From positions 1,413,501 through 1,477,500 of the forward strand of contig NZ_FXAM01000001.1 in assembly GCF_900155475.1 (NCBI RefSeq): a stretch of DNA of 64,000 bases, written 5' to 3'. The notes below the pieces were generated by a model that saw only the letters and a list, made by a program, of their open reading frames with translations, had not been told where the DNA came from and searched no databases. This document shows positions 25,457 through 35,997 of the stretch, piece after piece. Each line of letters starts with the position of its first letter. The stretch's first letter is position 1. The position numbers and the translations under genes were made by a program. The DNA is from Methylomagnum ishizawai (GTDB lineage Bacteria > Pseudomonadota > Gammaproteobacteria > Methylococcales > Methylococcaceae).

Positions 25457-26887
25457 CTACTGCCAGCCACCACCCAGCGCCTTGTAAAGGTCCACCGCCG
25501 CGTTGACCTGCTTCTGTTTGGTTTCGATCAACTCCCGTTTGGCCTCCAGGGCGTCGCGCTGGGTCAATAATACATCCAGATAATCGGCGCGGGCGGACTT
25601 GAAAAGCTGGCTGGCGACATCGATGGATTGCACCAGGGAATCGACCTGCTGCCGTTTGAGCCGATAGTTTTTATCTAGATTATCTATATTCGAGAGTTGG
25701 TTGGCGACCTCGGCATAGGCGTTGAGGAGGGTTTGCTCGTATTCATAGGCGGTTTGGATTTGCTTGGCGTTGGCGTTTTTATACTCCGCGATGATGGCGT
25801 TTTTGTTCACCAAGGGAGCCACCAATTCACCGGCGACCATGGCCGCCAAGGATTCCGGGGTATTGACGAGATATTTGAGGGCGAAAGCGTCGAATCCTAT
25901 GCCGGCTTTGATGCCGAAGCTGGGATAGAAATCGGCCCTGGCCACGTCGATATTCAAATCCGCCGCCTTCAGTTCGAGTTCCGCTTTTCTGATATCGGGC
26001 CGGTTTTGCAGCAACTGCGAAGGAATGCCGGTATCGGGCACTTTGGGCTTCATCTCCATGAACCCTATGGAAGTGCGCTCGATAGGCTGTGGCGTCCGCC
26101 CCAATAAGTAATTGAGGCGGTTTTCGACCACGGTGATCTGTTGCATGATCTCGAATCTCCGGCTTTGGTTCTTCGCCACTTCCGCCTGGTAGCGTTTGAC
26201 CGCGAGTGTATTGGTCCGGGCATAAATCTGGAGTTGCTTGACCACTTCCAAACCGTTTTGCTGGATATCTATATTCTGATTGAGATTTTCAAGCTGGTTG
26301 TCCAGGGCGACCAGTTCATAATAGGCATGGGCCACTTCACCGACCAAATTGGTCACCAAAAAGTTTTTCCCTTCCTGGGTTGCCATATATTCCAATACGG
26401 CTACTTCTTTGGCGTTCCTCAGCTTTTTCCAAATATCGACTTCCCAGCTTGAAAACAAGCCAAATTGATAATTGCCCAAAAACGTGGGAAAGGACTGGCC
26501 ATTTGCCAGTTTCAGGCCGTCTTCGACCGCACCGTTGCGCGTGTATTTGCCGACCTTTTCGCCGTCCGCCCCGGCACCGATACCCACGAAGGGCAGATAG
26601 GCACCTTGCCGCGCTTGAATCTCGTTTTCAGCGGTGCTGATGCGTTGCAGCATCATATTGACTTCCTTGTTATTCGCGACCGCGATATCGATCAGCTTGG
26701 ATAAGTTCCGGTCCTCGAAAAAGTCCTTCCATTTCACAGTGCCCGAGGAGACCTTTTCCGAAAGGCCCGGCTTGAAGTGGTCGGGCAAATGGACCTCGGT
26801 TTGTTTCTTGGTCAACTCCGGGATGCCACAGGCTTGTAGCGTCAAGCCTATAAAAGTAAGTACCATCAGATGGGATACTTTAATCAT
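25457..26887 (-). CDS. RND efflux outer-membrane factor lipoprotein (TolC/NodT family)
   Basis: 476 aa from ATG 26887, which overlaps the end of the RND pump gene by 8 bp (ATGATTAA). The signal peptide ends in a lipobox (LQAC). Long alpha-helical repeats with the family motifs follow: DIWKKLRNAKE near residue 110, a repeat of the same helix-hairpin arrangement, and RPDIRKAELELKAADLNIDVARADFYPSF, the NodT signature. It forms the outer-membrane channel of the tripartite pump encoded upstream. Confidence 0.9.
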   Translation of the reverse strand: MIKVSHLMVLTFIGLTLQACGIPELTKKQTEVHLPDHFKPGLSEKVSSGTVKWKDFFEDRNLSKLIDIAVANNKEVNMMLQRISTAENEIQARQGAYLPFVGIGAGADGEKVGKYTRNGAVEDGLKLANGQSFPTFLGNYQFGLFSSWEVDIWKKLRNAKEVAVLEYMATQEGKNFLVTNLVGEVAHAYYELVALDNQLENLNQNIDIQQNGLEVVKQLQIYARTNTLAVKRYQAEVAKNQSRRFEIMQQITVVENRLNYLLGRTPQPIERTSIGFMEMKPKVPDTGIPSQLLQNRPDIRKAELELKAADLNIDVARADFYPSFGIKAGIGFDAFALKYLVNTPESLAAMVAGELVAPLVNKNAIIAEYKNANAKQIQTAYEYEQTLLNAYAEVANQLSNIDNLDKNYRLKRQQVDSLVQSIDVASQLFKSARADYLDVLLTQRDALEAKRELIETKQKQVNAAVDLYKALGGGWQ

Positions 26888-29800
26888 AATCGCTCTCGTC
26901 GCCCAAGCCATACTGATAGGTTTCAGTCAAAGGATTAACATCTTCCCCGCTAATCAAGCGCTTGCTGCCCATTAGCTTGGCGAACATGTAATAAAGCCCC
27001 GGAATCAGCACGACGCCGAATATCGTGCCGAACAGCATCCCGCCCAGGGCGGAAGTGCCTATTGTCCGGTTGCCGACCGCGCCCGCCCCGGTGGCTATCG
27101 CCAGTGGAATCAAGCCCGCGATAAAGGCGAAGGAGGTCATCAAAATCGGTCGGAAACGCGCTTTCGCTCCTTCGATAGCCGCCTCTTTGGTGGACATGCC
27201 CTGGGCTTGTTTTTGCACCGCGTATTCCACGATCAAAACCGCGTTCTTACCGAGCAAGCCGATCAACATGACCAAACCGACTTGGGAATATACATCGTTG
27301 GCTAGCCCCGTTTCTTTAAGCAATAAAAATGATCCAAATAGACCGGGTGGCAAAGACAGTAATACCGCCAATGGCAGGATAAAGCTTTCATACTGGGCCG
27401 CCAGCACTAGGTAAACAAACACCAATACGACCACGAAAATAATAAGTGCTTCACTTCCTCGGGCGGCTTCGTCGAAAGATAAACCTTCCCACGCCACGGA
27501 ATAGCCGCGGGGTAGGGTAGCGTCGGCCACTTCCTGGACGGTTTTGATGGCGTCGCCGGTGGTATAGCCAGCCGCCGGCTCGGCGCGGATGGCCGCCGAG
27601 TTATAGAGGTTGTAACGGGTCAGCTCGTTGGGGCCTTGTTGCTTCTTCATGGTCATGAAGGCGGAGTAGGGCACCATCTCGCCCTTATCGTTTTTCACGT
27701 AATAATTCAAAACATCCGAAGGAAAACGCCGGAATTCCGGCATGGCCTGGGCGTAAACCTTGAAGAAGTTATTGAAACGGATGAAACCTTGCTCGTAGGT
27801 ACTGCCGATCATGATGTCCAGGTTTTCCATGGCCTTGTCGATGGAAACCCCTTTTTGCATGGCGAGCTTGTTATCGATAACCAATTCATATTGCGGATAA
27901 TTGGTCGCGAAAAAGGTAAATAGGCCGGTTAACTCCTTGCGTTTACGTAAAGCCGCCATGAATTCATCGTTGATTTTGCCAAACGCGTAATAATCGGTCG
28001 TGGGGTCTTTATTCAATAAGCGGAATGCCAAGCCGGACGCCGCGCCGTAACCCGGAACCGCTGGTGGTTGGAAAAACTCGACGACGGCACCGAAGTCGCG
28101 GGTTTTTTCTTCTAGTTCGCGGATGACATCCTGCACGGATACCTTGCGTTCCGACCAATCCTTCAGGTTGATCACGCAAGTACCCGCGTTGGAACCGCGG
28201 CCTTCGGTCAGGACTTCATAACCCGCCAAGGACGAAACCGATTGCACCCCATCGATTTTCTCGGCCACGGCTTCCAGTTGCTGAGCTACTTTGTTGGTCA
28301 CCTCGATGGTGGAGCCGGGTGGGGTTTGGATAATCGCGTAAATCATCCCTTGGTCCTCGCCGGGAATAAAACCGGCGGGCAAGGTTTGATTCACCATGAA
28401 AATACCGTAGGAAAACCCACCCAAGGCCAGCAGCGTCACAATGCGCCTAGTGACCACGACGTTGAGGAGCTTGACATAGCGTCCCGTGGCTTTCTCGAAG
28501 ACATAGTTGAAGGCGTCGATGAACAAACTAATCGGGGTTTTCCGCTTGGGTTGGCCGTGGGTATTTTTCAGGATCATCGCGCATAGCACCGGAGCCAGCG
28601 ACAAAGCCACAATCGCCGAGATAATGATCGACGAGGCCATGGCGATGGAGAATTGCCGGTAAAACACGCCGACCGGTCCGGTCATAAAGGCCAGGGGGAC
28701 GAATACCGAAGTCATGACCAAGGTAATCGCGATAATGGCACCGCCGATTTCCCCCAGGACTTTTTGCGAGGCGACAAAGGGTGAACAATGCTCGGCCTCC
28801 ATTTTGGCGTGTACCGCCTCGACCACCACGATGGCGTCATCGACCACGATACCAATGGCCAATACCAAGGCGAACAGGGTAATCAGGTTGATGGAAAGCC
28901 CGAAGGCCGACATGACCGCGAAGGAGCCCACCAGCGAAACCGGTACCGCCAAAATGGGAATCAAGGTGGAACGCCAATCCCCCAGGAATATGAAAACCAC
29001 CAAAGTCACCAGCACGAAGGCTTCCGCCAAGGTGTGCAGCACTTTCTCGATGGAGGCATCCACGAAACGCGAGACATCGTAGTTGATTTCGTAGTCCATC
29101 CCTTCCGGGAACGAGGCTTTCAATTCTTCCAGCTTTGCTTTGACATCCTCGATGACCTTGCTGGCGTTGGTGCCGTAATTTTGTTTAAGCACAATCGAGG
29201 CGGAAGGATAGGAGTCCTTGTCCGAATAAATGTTATAGAACTCGCTATTCAAATTGACTTTGGCAATGTCCTTGATGCGTAGAATCTCGCCTCCCGGAGT
29301 GGCGCGGATAATGATGTTTTCATACTGCTCCGGTGTGTTATACCAGCCTTGATAAACCAGTACATATTCTTTGGACTGGGCGACCATGCCGGTACTTTGC
29401 CCTAGCCGTCCGGGGCGACCGATAATACTTTGCTTGGAGATGGCGTCCATCACCTCGTCGACCGAGACACTATAGGCCCGCATCCGGTCTGGATTCAGCC
29501 AAATCCGCATCGCATATTGACGCTCACCCAATATTTGGGCTTGGGCGATGCCATAGACACGCTGGATTTCCGGGATGACACTGACGTAGGCGTAATTGAA
29601 TAAAAACTTTTGGTCGGCGTTTTTATCTTTACTATAGAGATTGACATACATCAGCATACTGGGCTGAACGAAGTTCACGATCACGCCTTCCAACCGTACC
29701 AAGTTGGGTAGGCGGCTCATCACCTGATCCACGCGCGTTTTTACGTTCACCATCGCGATATTGGGATCGACGCCGAGGTTGAAATAGATTTGGATGGTCG

Positions 29801-30062
29801 CTTCGCCAGCGCTGGTCGCATCCGAGACGATATATTTCATACCGGGCACGCCGTTGACGGCGCGTTCGATGGTAATCAGCGAGGATTTCACCAATACATC
29901 GGCACTGGCTCCGGGAAATGATAATGAAATCGTTACTCGGGGCGGCGCTATATCCGGGAATTGGGAAATGGGTAGGGACCGGATCGCCAACCCGCCCATG
30001 AACAAAAATAGCAACGACAACACGATCGCCATGACCGGTCGTTTGATAAAAATATTAAACAT
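26880..30062 (-). CDS. RND multidrug efflux transporter, inner-membrane subunit (HAE1/AcrB family)
   Basis: 1060 aa, the usual size. FIKRPVMAIVLSLLFLFMGG opens the first helix. The proton relay pair is in LAIGIVVDDAIVVVE (two Asp in TM4), with matching Lys in LLGKNAVLIVEYA of TM10. The periplasmic docking segments follow the HAE1 pattern. It exports hydrophobic or amphiphilic compounds using proton motive force. It is the middle gene of the three-gene minus-strand operon, 22 bp after the fusion protein and overlapping the outer-membrane factor. Codon and base composition in this operon is visibly less GC-rich than in the surrounding genes, hinting at acquisition. Confidence 0.93.
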   Translation of the reverse strand: MFNIFIKRPVMAIVLSLLFLFMGGLAIRSLPISQFPDIAPPRVTISLSFPGASADVLVKSSLITIERAVNGVPGMKYIVSDATSAGEATIQIYFNLGVDPNIAMVNVKTRVDQVMSRLPNLVRLEGVIVNFVQPSMLMYVNLYSKDKNADQKFLFNYAYVSVIPEIQRVYGIAQAQILGERQYAMRIWLNPDRMRAYSVSVDEVMDAISKQSIIGRPGRLGQSTGMVAQSKEYVLVYQGWYNTPEQYENIIIRATPGGEILRIKDIAKVNLNSEFYNIYSDKDSYPSASIVLKQNYGTNASKVIEDVKAKLEELKASFPEGMDYEINYDVSRFVDASIEKVLHTLAEAFVLVTLVVFIFLGDWRSTLIPILAVPVSLVGSFAVMSAFGLSINLITLFALVLAIGIVVDDAIVVVEAVHAKMEAEHCSPFVASQKVLGEIGGAIIAITLVMTSVFVPLAFMTGPVGVFYRQFSIAMASSIIISAIVALSLAPVLCAMILKNTHGQPKRKTPISLFIDAFNYVFEKATGRYVKLLNVVVTRRIVTLLALGGFSYGIFMVNQTLPAGFIPGEDQGMIYAIIQTPPGSTIEVTNKVAQQLEAVAEKIDGVQSVSSLAGYEVLTEGRGSNAGTCVINLKDWSERKVSVQDVIRELEEKTRDFGAVVEFFQPPAVPGYGAASGLAFRLLNKDPTTDYYAFGKINDEFMAALRKRKELTGLFTFFATNYPQYELVIDNKLAMQKGVSIDKAMENLDIMIGSTYEQGFIRFNNFFKVYAQAMPEFRRFPSDVLNYYVKNDKGEMVPYSAFMTMKKQQGPNELTRYNLYNSAAIRAEPAAGYTTGDAIKTVQEVADATLPRGYSVAWEGLSFDEAARGSEALIIFVVVLVFVYLVLAAQYESFILPLAVLLSLPPGLFGSFLLLKETGLANDVYSQVGLVMLIGLLGKNAVLIVEYAVQKQAQGMSTKEAAIEGAKARFRPILMTSFAFIAGLIPLAIATGAGAVGNRTIGTSALGGMLFGTIFGVVLIPGLYYMFAKLMGSKRLISGEDVNPLTETYQYGLGDESDYD

Positions 30063-30084
30063 GGATTAATCCCTTATGGCGGGG

Positions 30085-31188
30085 TTACTCGGTATACAAT
30101 TCAAGTTCCGAGCGGACTTTTTCCGGCGCTTTGAAGGCGATTTCCACTTCCTCCCCGGAATGGACTTTACGCAAGCCTTCGAGCAAAATCTTGTCGTCGT
30201 CTTTCAGTCCGTCCTTGACAATGAACAAATGCGGTATATCGGCTTCGATATGGATGAGCCGTTGCTCTAATTTGCCTTCCGAGGTGACGACATAAACATA
30301 GGTTTTATCCAAGATTTCGAAGGTCGCTTTCTGTGGGATTAGCATGGCGTTGGGATAGGGCTTTTCCATCAGGATCGTGCCGGTTTCCCCATGCCGCAGC
30401 AGCCGGTCCGGGTTGGGGAAGGTGGCGCGGAATTCGATATTGCCAGCAGTATTGTCGAAATCCGCTTCGATGGTCTCGATCACTCCGGTTTGGTTGAAAA
30501 TCTCGCCATTGGCCATCCGCAACCGCACTTGGGTCGGTGTGTTGCTTTGCTTATGGGCTTTATAATCCAGATATTCCGCTTCCGGCACATTGAAATATAC
30601 CCATAATTTGCTGATATCGGAAAGCGTGGTTAATAGGTCACCCTCATCGAGTAGGCTGCCGTTCCTAGCGGCCAGATGATCCATGATTCCATCGAAAGGC
30701 GCATTGATGTCCGTAAAGCCCAAATGGGTTTCCGCTAGTTTCACCTCCGCTTCGGCCTTGTCCAGTTTCGCCTTCGCCAAGGCTAACTCATTGGGCGAGA
30801 CGATTTTTTGATCCGCCAGTCCCTTGGTGTTGAGATATTCGATATTCATATTGTTGGCTTCGGCCTTCGCCTTCAGCAACTCGGCTTGATAGATGTTCGG
30901 CATGATTTTGAACATCGGCTGTCCTTGGCGTACCCATTGTCCTTCGTCCACGAAGATATTCTGCAAGTATCCGCGTTCCAGGGCGCGGATTTCGATATGC
31001 CGGATGGCATGGATTTGACAGACATATTCTTTGAAAACGGAAGTGTTTTCGTGGAGGGGTGTGGTTGCTTCCAGTTTTGGAGTTTCTTCGTGCTTTTCGG
31101 TGTCTTTGGGGTGGCAACCCATTAAAAGGATACCGATCAAGCTTAGAGCCACGGGTGCTTTGGCGATGTGTTTAGGGTTCATAAGCAT
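30085..31188 (-). CDS. RND efflux periplasmic adaptor (membrane fusion protein)
   Basis: 367 aa with a lipoprotein signal (LIGILLMGC). It shows the barrel-sandwich/lipoyl half motif (RALERGYLQNIFVDEGQWVRQGQPMFKI), an alpha hairpin, the second half motif (FTDINAPFDGIMD) and a beta-barrel region, all characteristic of HlyD/AcrA-type adaptors. It bridges the RND pump and the outer-membrane channel. It is the first gene of the operon. A second ATG two codons in (31182) is an equally possible start. No regulator gene lies beside it. Confidence 0.9.
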   Translation of the reverse strand: MLMNPKHIAKAPVALSLIGILLMGCHPKDTEKHEETPKLEATTPLHENTSVFKEYVCQIHAIRHIEIRALERGYLQNIFVDEGQWVRQGQPMFKIMPNIYQAELLKAKAEANNMNIEYLNTKGLADQKIVSPNELALAKAKLDKAEAEVKLAETHLGFTDINAPFDGIMDHLAARNGSLLDEGDLLTTLSDISKLWVYFNVPEAEYLDYKAHKQSNTPTQVRLRMANGEIFNQTGVIETIEADFDNTAGNIEFRATFPNPDRLLRHGETGTILMEKPYPNAMLIPQKATFEILDKTYVYVVTSEGKLEQRLIHIEADIPHLFIVKDGLKDDDKILLEGLRKVHSGEEVEIAFKAPEKVRSELELYTE

Positions 31189-32308
31189 GGAATAGGGTGC
31201 TTAGGGCAGGTAGCTTCGGGGCTGGGGTGGGCGTGGTTTGGCTAGGTATGCCGTCGGGGAACAGTGGGTTTTGGTAGGGGTTGGAGGGCGGTTTGGCTGT
31301 GGCTGGGGCCGGTGTGATTTTGGTGCTTGGCGGTGGTTCGTGGACATATGGGTGATGTTTGATCTTGTTAAGTTGTCGGCCACACCGCATCTTCCGTGCC
31401 TAAATCGGTAAGCTTTTGATTTTTAAAATAAAGCTGCCATGCTGTCGGTGCGGTGGGGGTGGTCGACTGGTTGTAATAAACCAAAAATATCCGCGTTTCC
31501 TTGGGTTTGGGTTGATCTCGCCGTCATGACGTGGGTGTTCCACCCATGACGGCAGTCCCGCTATCCCAACGCTTAACACCTGGGGAGAGCCTCTGCCACA
31601 CCACGGGTGCGCCGGTACCGGATCGGGGCTGTTTTTCCGCGTCGTAGGTCAGGGGAGCAGCCCATTTCTGGGTTGCTATCGCCGTGGATATCCGCCCGAT
31701 GGCGTGTTGGCGCTGGATAGTGGTTTCCATTTTGGAAACAGTGTGGCATGACCGGGCCTATATCCGGCCTTTCCATACCCGCCGGTCCCTGTTTTCTCCC
31801 TTTCTTGCGACAATCCGCCCCATTTTGGCGCGGGATTTCCCGCTCCACCGCCCACGCCGGTCCCGGCCGCCGTCCCTTACCGCCCCAAAATCCCCGTCCC
31901 GCCTGGGATTGCCAGCCTTCCCGGCCCGCTTCCCGGTCCCGGCACGCCGCTTGCTAAATCTATAGCGCTCTTGGGAGGAAGCTTCCGCAGGTTTTAAAGC
32001 CCCCGGAACTGCGGGCCACATGGGCTTCCGGCCCCACGAGGCACAATACCGGGCGGGTTTCTTGCCCTAGGCTTCCTGGTTGCCGACAAGCCCTCCATCG
32101 GTCGCAAGCTGGCCTGGCGCAAACCCGCCGCATCGGTTCCTTGGGAGGACTTGGCCTCATCGTCCGGGCCTACGCAAGGCAAGCATCTTCGGTAAAATCG
32201 CGGTCGGAACCGGCAGGATGTCCCGGAACGCTGCCGACTTCCGCAACCCTAAAAGGGATGGGGAACACCGGGTTCCATACCGATCAACCTTACCGAAGGA
32301 ATAAGACC
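31189..32308. other. gene-poor region upstream of the RND operon and bacterioferritin
   Basis: About 1.1 kb with no gene I can support. Frames in it are short, Pro/Arg-rich and lack ribosome sites. The part next to the RND operon (31200-31500) is G/T-rich on the plus strand; the rest returns to normal GC. It contains the strong hairpin at 31520-31553 and must hold divergent promoters. A TAAAAT at 32193-32198 could be a -10 box for bfr, but no matching -35 is visible. Confidence 0.55.
31520..31553. repeat. 34-base imperfect palindrome
   Basis: GCCGTCATG (31520-31528) pairs perfectly with CATGACGGC (31545-31553). Inside, GTGG pairs with CCAC around a 5-nt loop, with small bulges. No T-run follows. 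It could be a REP-like element or an operator in the gene-poor region. Confidence 0.6.
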
Positions 32309-32773
32309 ATGAAGGGCGACACCAAAGTCATCGAGTACCTGAACAAGGTGCTGACCAACGAACTGACCGCGATCAACCAGTATTTCCTGCATGCGCGGAT
32401 GTTCAAAAATTGGGGCTTCAGCAAGCTCAACGAGAAGGAGTACCACGAATCCATCGACGAGATGAAGCACGCCGATAAGCTGATCGAGCGCATCCTGTTC
32501 CTCGAAGGCTTGCCTAATCTGCAAGACCTCGGCCGGCTCAAGATCGGCGAGCATACCCAGGAAATGCTCGAATGCGATCTGGCTCTGGAACTGGCGGCGA
32601 TGCCGCTGCTGCGCGAAGCCATCGCTTATTGCGAGCAGGTGCAGGATTTCGTCACCCGTGAGCTGTTCGAGCATATCCTCGACAGCGAGGAAGAACACGT
32701 CGATTGGCTGGAAACCCAATTGGACCTGATCGCCAAGATCGGTATCCAGAACTACCAGCAATCCATGATGTAA
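32309..32773 (+). CDS. bfr: bacterioferritin
   Basis: 154 aa preceded by GAAGGAA. All ferroxidase ligands are in the expected places: E18, E51, H54, E94, E127 and H130. The haem-binding Met52 is present in the DEMKHAD motif, so this is the haem-containing subunit type. It oxidises and stores iron as a 24-mer in the cytoplasm. No bacterioferritin-associated ferredoxin gene is adjacent. A strong terminator follows. Confidence 0.95.
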   Translation: MKGDTKVIEYLNKVLTNELTAINQYFLHARMFKNWGFSKLNEKEYHESIDEMKHADKLIERILFLEGLPNLQDLGRLKIGEHTQEMLECDLALELAAMPLLREAIAYCEQVQDFVTRELFEHILDSEEEHVDWLETQLDLIAKIGIQNYQQSMM

Positions 32774-32800
32774 ACGATGTTGTAAGCGAAAGGCGCACTC

Positions 32801-32826
32801 GGGCGGCGATAAGCCGCCCTTTTTTT
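32801..32826 (+). terminator. rho-independent terminator after bfr
   Basis: GGGCGGC, loop GATAA, GCCGCCC, then seven T. It lies 28 bp after the bfr stop. Confidence 0.93.
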
Positions 32827-32939
32827 GGGCTGTTGGCCGGATATTTTCCCCAACACGGCCTCCCCCGCTGTAATTCCCAGCGCCATGCTCGGGAAATCGC
32901 CTTACAATAGCCGGTTCCGATTTCCCAGCCCCACGCCCG

Positions 32940-35084
32940 ATGAACACAGCCACCGACCTCTTCTCCTACCGGAAATTCTGGGCCAAGCGCTTCGGCCCCG
33001 CCCCGCAACTCCCCACCTGCCGCGCCGAAATGGACGCTTTGGGCTGGGATGCCTGCGATATCGTGATCGTGACCGGCGATGCCTATGTGGACCATCCCAG
33101 CTTTGGCATGGCGATCATCGGGCGCTTGCTGGAGGCGCAAGGCTTCCGGGTCGGTATCCTGGCGCAGCCGGATTGGACCTCGGCGGAGGATTTCAAGCGG
33201 CTGGGGCGGCCCAACCTGTTCTTCGGCGTCACCGGCGGCAATATGGATTCCATGGTCAACCGTTACACCTCCGACCGCCGCATCCGTTCCAACGACGCCT
33301 ACACCCCCGGCGGCGAGGCCGATAAGCGCCCCGACCGCTGCGTGACCGTGTATTCGCACCGCTGCCGGGAGGCTTTTAAGGAGGTGCCCATCGTTTTGGG
33401 CGGGATCGAGGCCAGTTTGCGCCGCATCGCCCATTACGATTATTGGTCCGATACGGTGCGGCGCTCGGTGCTGGTGGATGCCAAGGCCGACTTGCTGGTG
33501 TATGGCAATGGCGAGCGGCAGGTGGTTGAAATCGCCCACCGCCTGGCGGCGGGTGTGGCTATCGCCGAACTCACCGATATCCGCGGCACGGCCTTCTTGC
33601 GTAAAACCCTGCCCGAAGGCTGGACCGAGTTGGATTCGACCCAGGTGGACACGCCCGGCCCGCTGGCCGCGCCGGTCGATCCGTATCAGGAAGCGCCGCC
33701 CGCCTGTGCCACCGAATCCGCGCCCAAAGCGTCCGGCGTGCTGCGTTTCGAGCGCCGCCGCGCCATCGATCCCGCCCGCGCGGTGATCCGCCTGCCCGCG
33801 TTTGAGGCGGTGAAGGTGGATACGGTGTTGTATGCCCACGCTTCCCGCGTGCTGCATCAGGAAACCAATCCCGGCAATGCCCGCGCCCTGATCCAGCGCC
33901 ATGGCGACCGCGAAGTCTGGATCAATCCGCCGCCCATCCCGCTGACCACCCAGGAAATGGATGGCGTCTACGGCCTGCCGTATTCGCGTTTGCCGCATCA
34001 GTCCTACGGCGGCGATAAGATTCCGGCCTTCGAGATGATCCAGCATTCGGTGACGATCATGCGCGGCTGCTTCGGTGGCTGCACTTTCTGTTCGATCACC
34101 GAGCATGAGGGCCGCATCATCCAGAACCGCTCGGAAGATTCGATCATCCGCGAACTCGAAGCCATCCGCGACACCTCGCCCGCCTTCACCGGCCATATTT
34201 CGGACCTGGGCGGACCCACCGCCAATATGTACCGGCTGGCCTGCAAAGACCCCAAGATCGAAGCCGCCTGCCGCCGCCCATCCTGCGTCTATCCTGGCAT
34301 CTGCAAGAACCTCGATACCGACCACGGCCCGCTGATCAAGCTATACCGCCGCGCCCGCGCCTTGCCCGGCATTAAGAAGATCACCATCGGCTCGGGCCTG
34401 CGCTACGACTTGGCGGTGGAATCGCCCGAATACGTGAAGGAACTGGTGACCCACCATGTCGGCGGCTACCTCAAGATCGCCCCGGAGCATACCGAAACCG
34501 GCCCCTTGTCCAAGATGATGAAGCCGGGGATGGGCACCTACGACCGCTTCAAGGCGCTGTTCGACCAATACTCGAAGGAAGCGGGCAAGGAGCAATACCT
34601 GATTCCCTATTTCATCGCGGCCCATCCCGGCACCACCGACGCGGATATGCTGAATCTGGCGCTATGGCTCAAGCGCAATGGGTTCCGGGCCGACCAGGTG
34701 CAGGCGTTCCTGCCTTCGCCGCTGGCGACCGCGACCGCCATGTACCACACCGGCAAGAATCCCTTGCACCGCATTGGCCGCGATAGCGAGGACGTCTATA
34801 TCCCCAGGAATATGAAACAGCGCCGTTTGCACAAGGCTTTTCTGCGCTACCACGACGCCGAGAACTGGCCGCTATTGCGCGAAGCCCTGAAACGTATGGG
34901 TCGGGCCGATTTGATCGGCAATGGCAAGCATCATCTGGTGCCGAGTTGGCAGCCCGCCGGGACCGGCGTACAGCCGGAAGGGGCGCGGGCCGTGCGTAAG
35001 TCCCAGCCGTTCCGCACCCAGCACACGGGTTTGCCGCCCTTGGGCGGCAAGCCGGGCAAACCGGCGCGGAAGGGGAAGAAATAG
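32940..35084 (+). CDS. YgiQ-family radical SAM protein
   Basis: 714 aa, the usual size. The radical SAM cluster motif CFGGCTFC has Cys at about 377, 381 and 384. The N-terminal B12-like/UPF0313 domain precedes it, and the C-terminal part carries the conserved [11 protein letters not shown] and [14 protein letters not shown] segments. The tail (last 50 residues) is basic and Pro/Gly-rich. The function of YgiQ proteins is not established. No operon partner is evident; it is followed tail-to-tail by the Uma2 gene. Confidence 0.92.
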   Translation: MNTATDLFSYRKFWAKRFGPAPQLPTCRAEMDALGWDACDIVIVTGDAYVDHPSFGMAIIGRLLEAQGFRVGILAQPDWTSAEDFKRLGRPNLFFGVTGGNMDSMVNRYTSDRRIRSNDAYTPGGEADKRPDRCVTVYSHRCREAFKEVPIVLGGIEASLRRIAHYDYWSDTVRRSVLVDAKADLLVYGNGERQVVEIAHRLAAGVAIAELTDIRGTAFLRKTLPEGWTELDSTQVDTPGPLAAPVDPYQEAPPACATESAPKASGVLRFERRRAIDPARAVIRLPAFEAVKVDTVLYAHASRVLHQETNPGNARALIQRHGDREVWINPPPIPLTTQEMDGVYGLPYSRLPHQSYGGDKIPAFEMIQHSVTIMRGCFGGCTFCSITEHEGRIIQNRSEDSIIRELEAIRDTSPAFTGHISDLGGPTANMYRLACKDPKIEAACRRPSCVYPGICKNLDTDHGPLIKLYRRARALPGIKKITIGSGLRYDLAVESPEYVKELVTHHVGGYLKIAPEHTETGPLSKMMKPGMGTYDRFKALFDQYSKEAGKEQYLIPYFIAAHPGTTDADMLNLALWLKRNGFRADQVQAFLPSPLATATAMYHTGKNPLHRIGRDSEDVYIPRNMKQRRLHKAFLRYHDAENWPLLREALKRMGRADLIGNGKHHLVPSWQPAGTGVQPEGARAVRKSQPFRTQHTGLPPLGGKPGKPARKGKK

Positions 35085-35091
35085 GGCCGGG

Positions 35092-35712
35092 TTATTCCGG
35101 CGGGTGGATTTCGCTCTCGGGTTCCGGCTCCAGAAACTCCACCTTGGCGTAGATTTCCGCCAACGGGATCGAAAATTCCAGGGTCGGAATCCAGAGTTCC
35201 GTCCCGCAATCGTCGATTTCTGAGAATTCCCAGATGCCGCCGGTTTTGCGGGTGTAATGCTCGATATGGCAGGGCCGTTGATCGATCAGGATGTATTCCC
35301 GCAAGGAGTCCAGGCGGCGGTAGCTGGCGAATTTGTCGCCACGGTCGTAGTTGCGGGTGCTGTTCGAGAGGACTTCCACGATGATGAGCGGATTGGTCGC
35401 CGTGTCGCGGCGGTCGTCGCGGTACTCGGGGCGTCCGCAAATCACGGTCACGTCGGGATAGTGGAAGGCTTTGCCGCGATCCGCCTGGACCCTCAAGTCC
35501 GATGAGTACACTTGGCAATGGGTCGATTTGAGCCGGTTGCCCAGTTCGCGGGCGATATTGCTGGTGATGAGTACATGGCGGAAGGACGCCCCGCCCATGG
35601 CGAAGATTTCCCCGTTCACGTACTCGCTTTTATATTCGGCGGCGCGGTCCAGGGCGAGGTATTCATCGACGGTGTGGCGGTGTGGGCTATGAAACGAGGG
35701 TAGGGCGGACAT
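35092..35712 (-). CDS. Uma2-family putative endonuclease
   Basis: 206 aa from ATG 35712. It matches the PD-(D/E)XK-like Uma2 (DUF820) fold: TVDEYLALD near residue 14, EYVNGEIFAMGGAS, then the active-site-like YPDVTVICG and LIIVEVLSNSTRNYDRGDKFASYRRLDSLREYILID, where the Asp, Glu and Lys are in the expected order. The stop is 7 bp from the end of the convergent ygiQ. Uma2 proteins are abundant in cyanobacteria and scattered elsewhere; a physiological role is unknown. Confidence 0.88.
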   Translation of the reverse strand: MSALPSFHSPHRHTVDEYLALDRAAEYKSEYVNGEIFAMGGASFRHVLITSNIARELGNRLKSTHCQVYSSDLRVQADRGKAFHYPDVTVICGRPEYRDDRRDTATNPLIIVEVLSNSTRNYDRGDKFASYRRLDSLREYILIDQRPCHIEHYTRKTGGIWEFSEIDDCGTELWIPTLEFSIPLAEIYAKVEFLEPEPESEIHPPE

Positions 35713-35782
35713 GGCGGCGGACTCCCGGAAGGATGGTGGGCCTTGATTATCCGCCATCCCGCCCGGTTTGGGCGGAAGGCGG

Positions 35783-35926
35783 TCAGGGTGCGGGGCGGGG
35801 TGTCGGCGCGGACGGGGTGGGATTGGGCGCGATTTGAGGGGAAGATTGGACGGGCTGTGGCTCGGGCTGGGACAGTCGGACGACGCCAAACACGATGGCC
35901 GAGGTGACGCTTATTCCGGCGATCAA
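35783..35926 (-). CDS. possible small membrane protein (low confidence)
   Basis: A 47-codon frame with TTG start reads a hydrophobic helix (AGISVTSAIVFGVVRL) followed by a Pro/Ser/Thr/Gln tail (QPEPQPVQSSPQ...), a natural-looking composition for a small membrane-anchored peptide. A strong GGAGGAG lies 20 bp upstream, too far for this TTG. A GTG at 35939 is better placed but opens an Arg/Pro-rich frame that looks like a shadow. It may not be expressed. Confidence 0.25.
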   Translation of the reverse strand: MIAGISVTSAIVFGVVRLSQPEPQPVQSSPQIAPNPTPSAPTPRPAP

Positions 35927-35997
35927 GGTCGATAGGCACGGTGGATTCTCCTCCCAGTAGATGCCCGGTGTAGCGGGCTGGGATTCCCGCCGATAGC

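Noticed and set aside
35616-35939. GTG-started frame with a good ribosome site upstream of the Uma2 gene
   Set aside because: The product is Arg/Pro-rich and overlaps the Uma2 start in a shadow frame; the alternative small membrane peptide is more natural but also weak.
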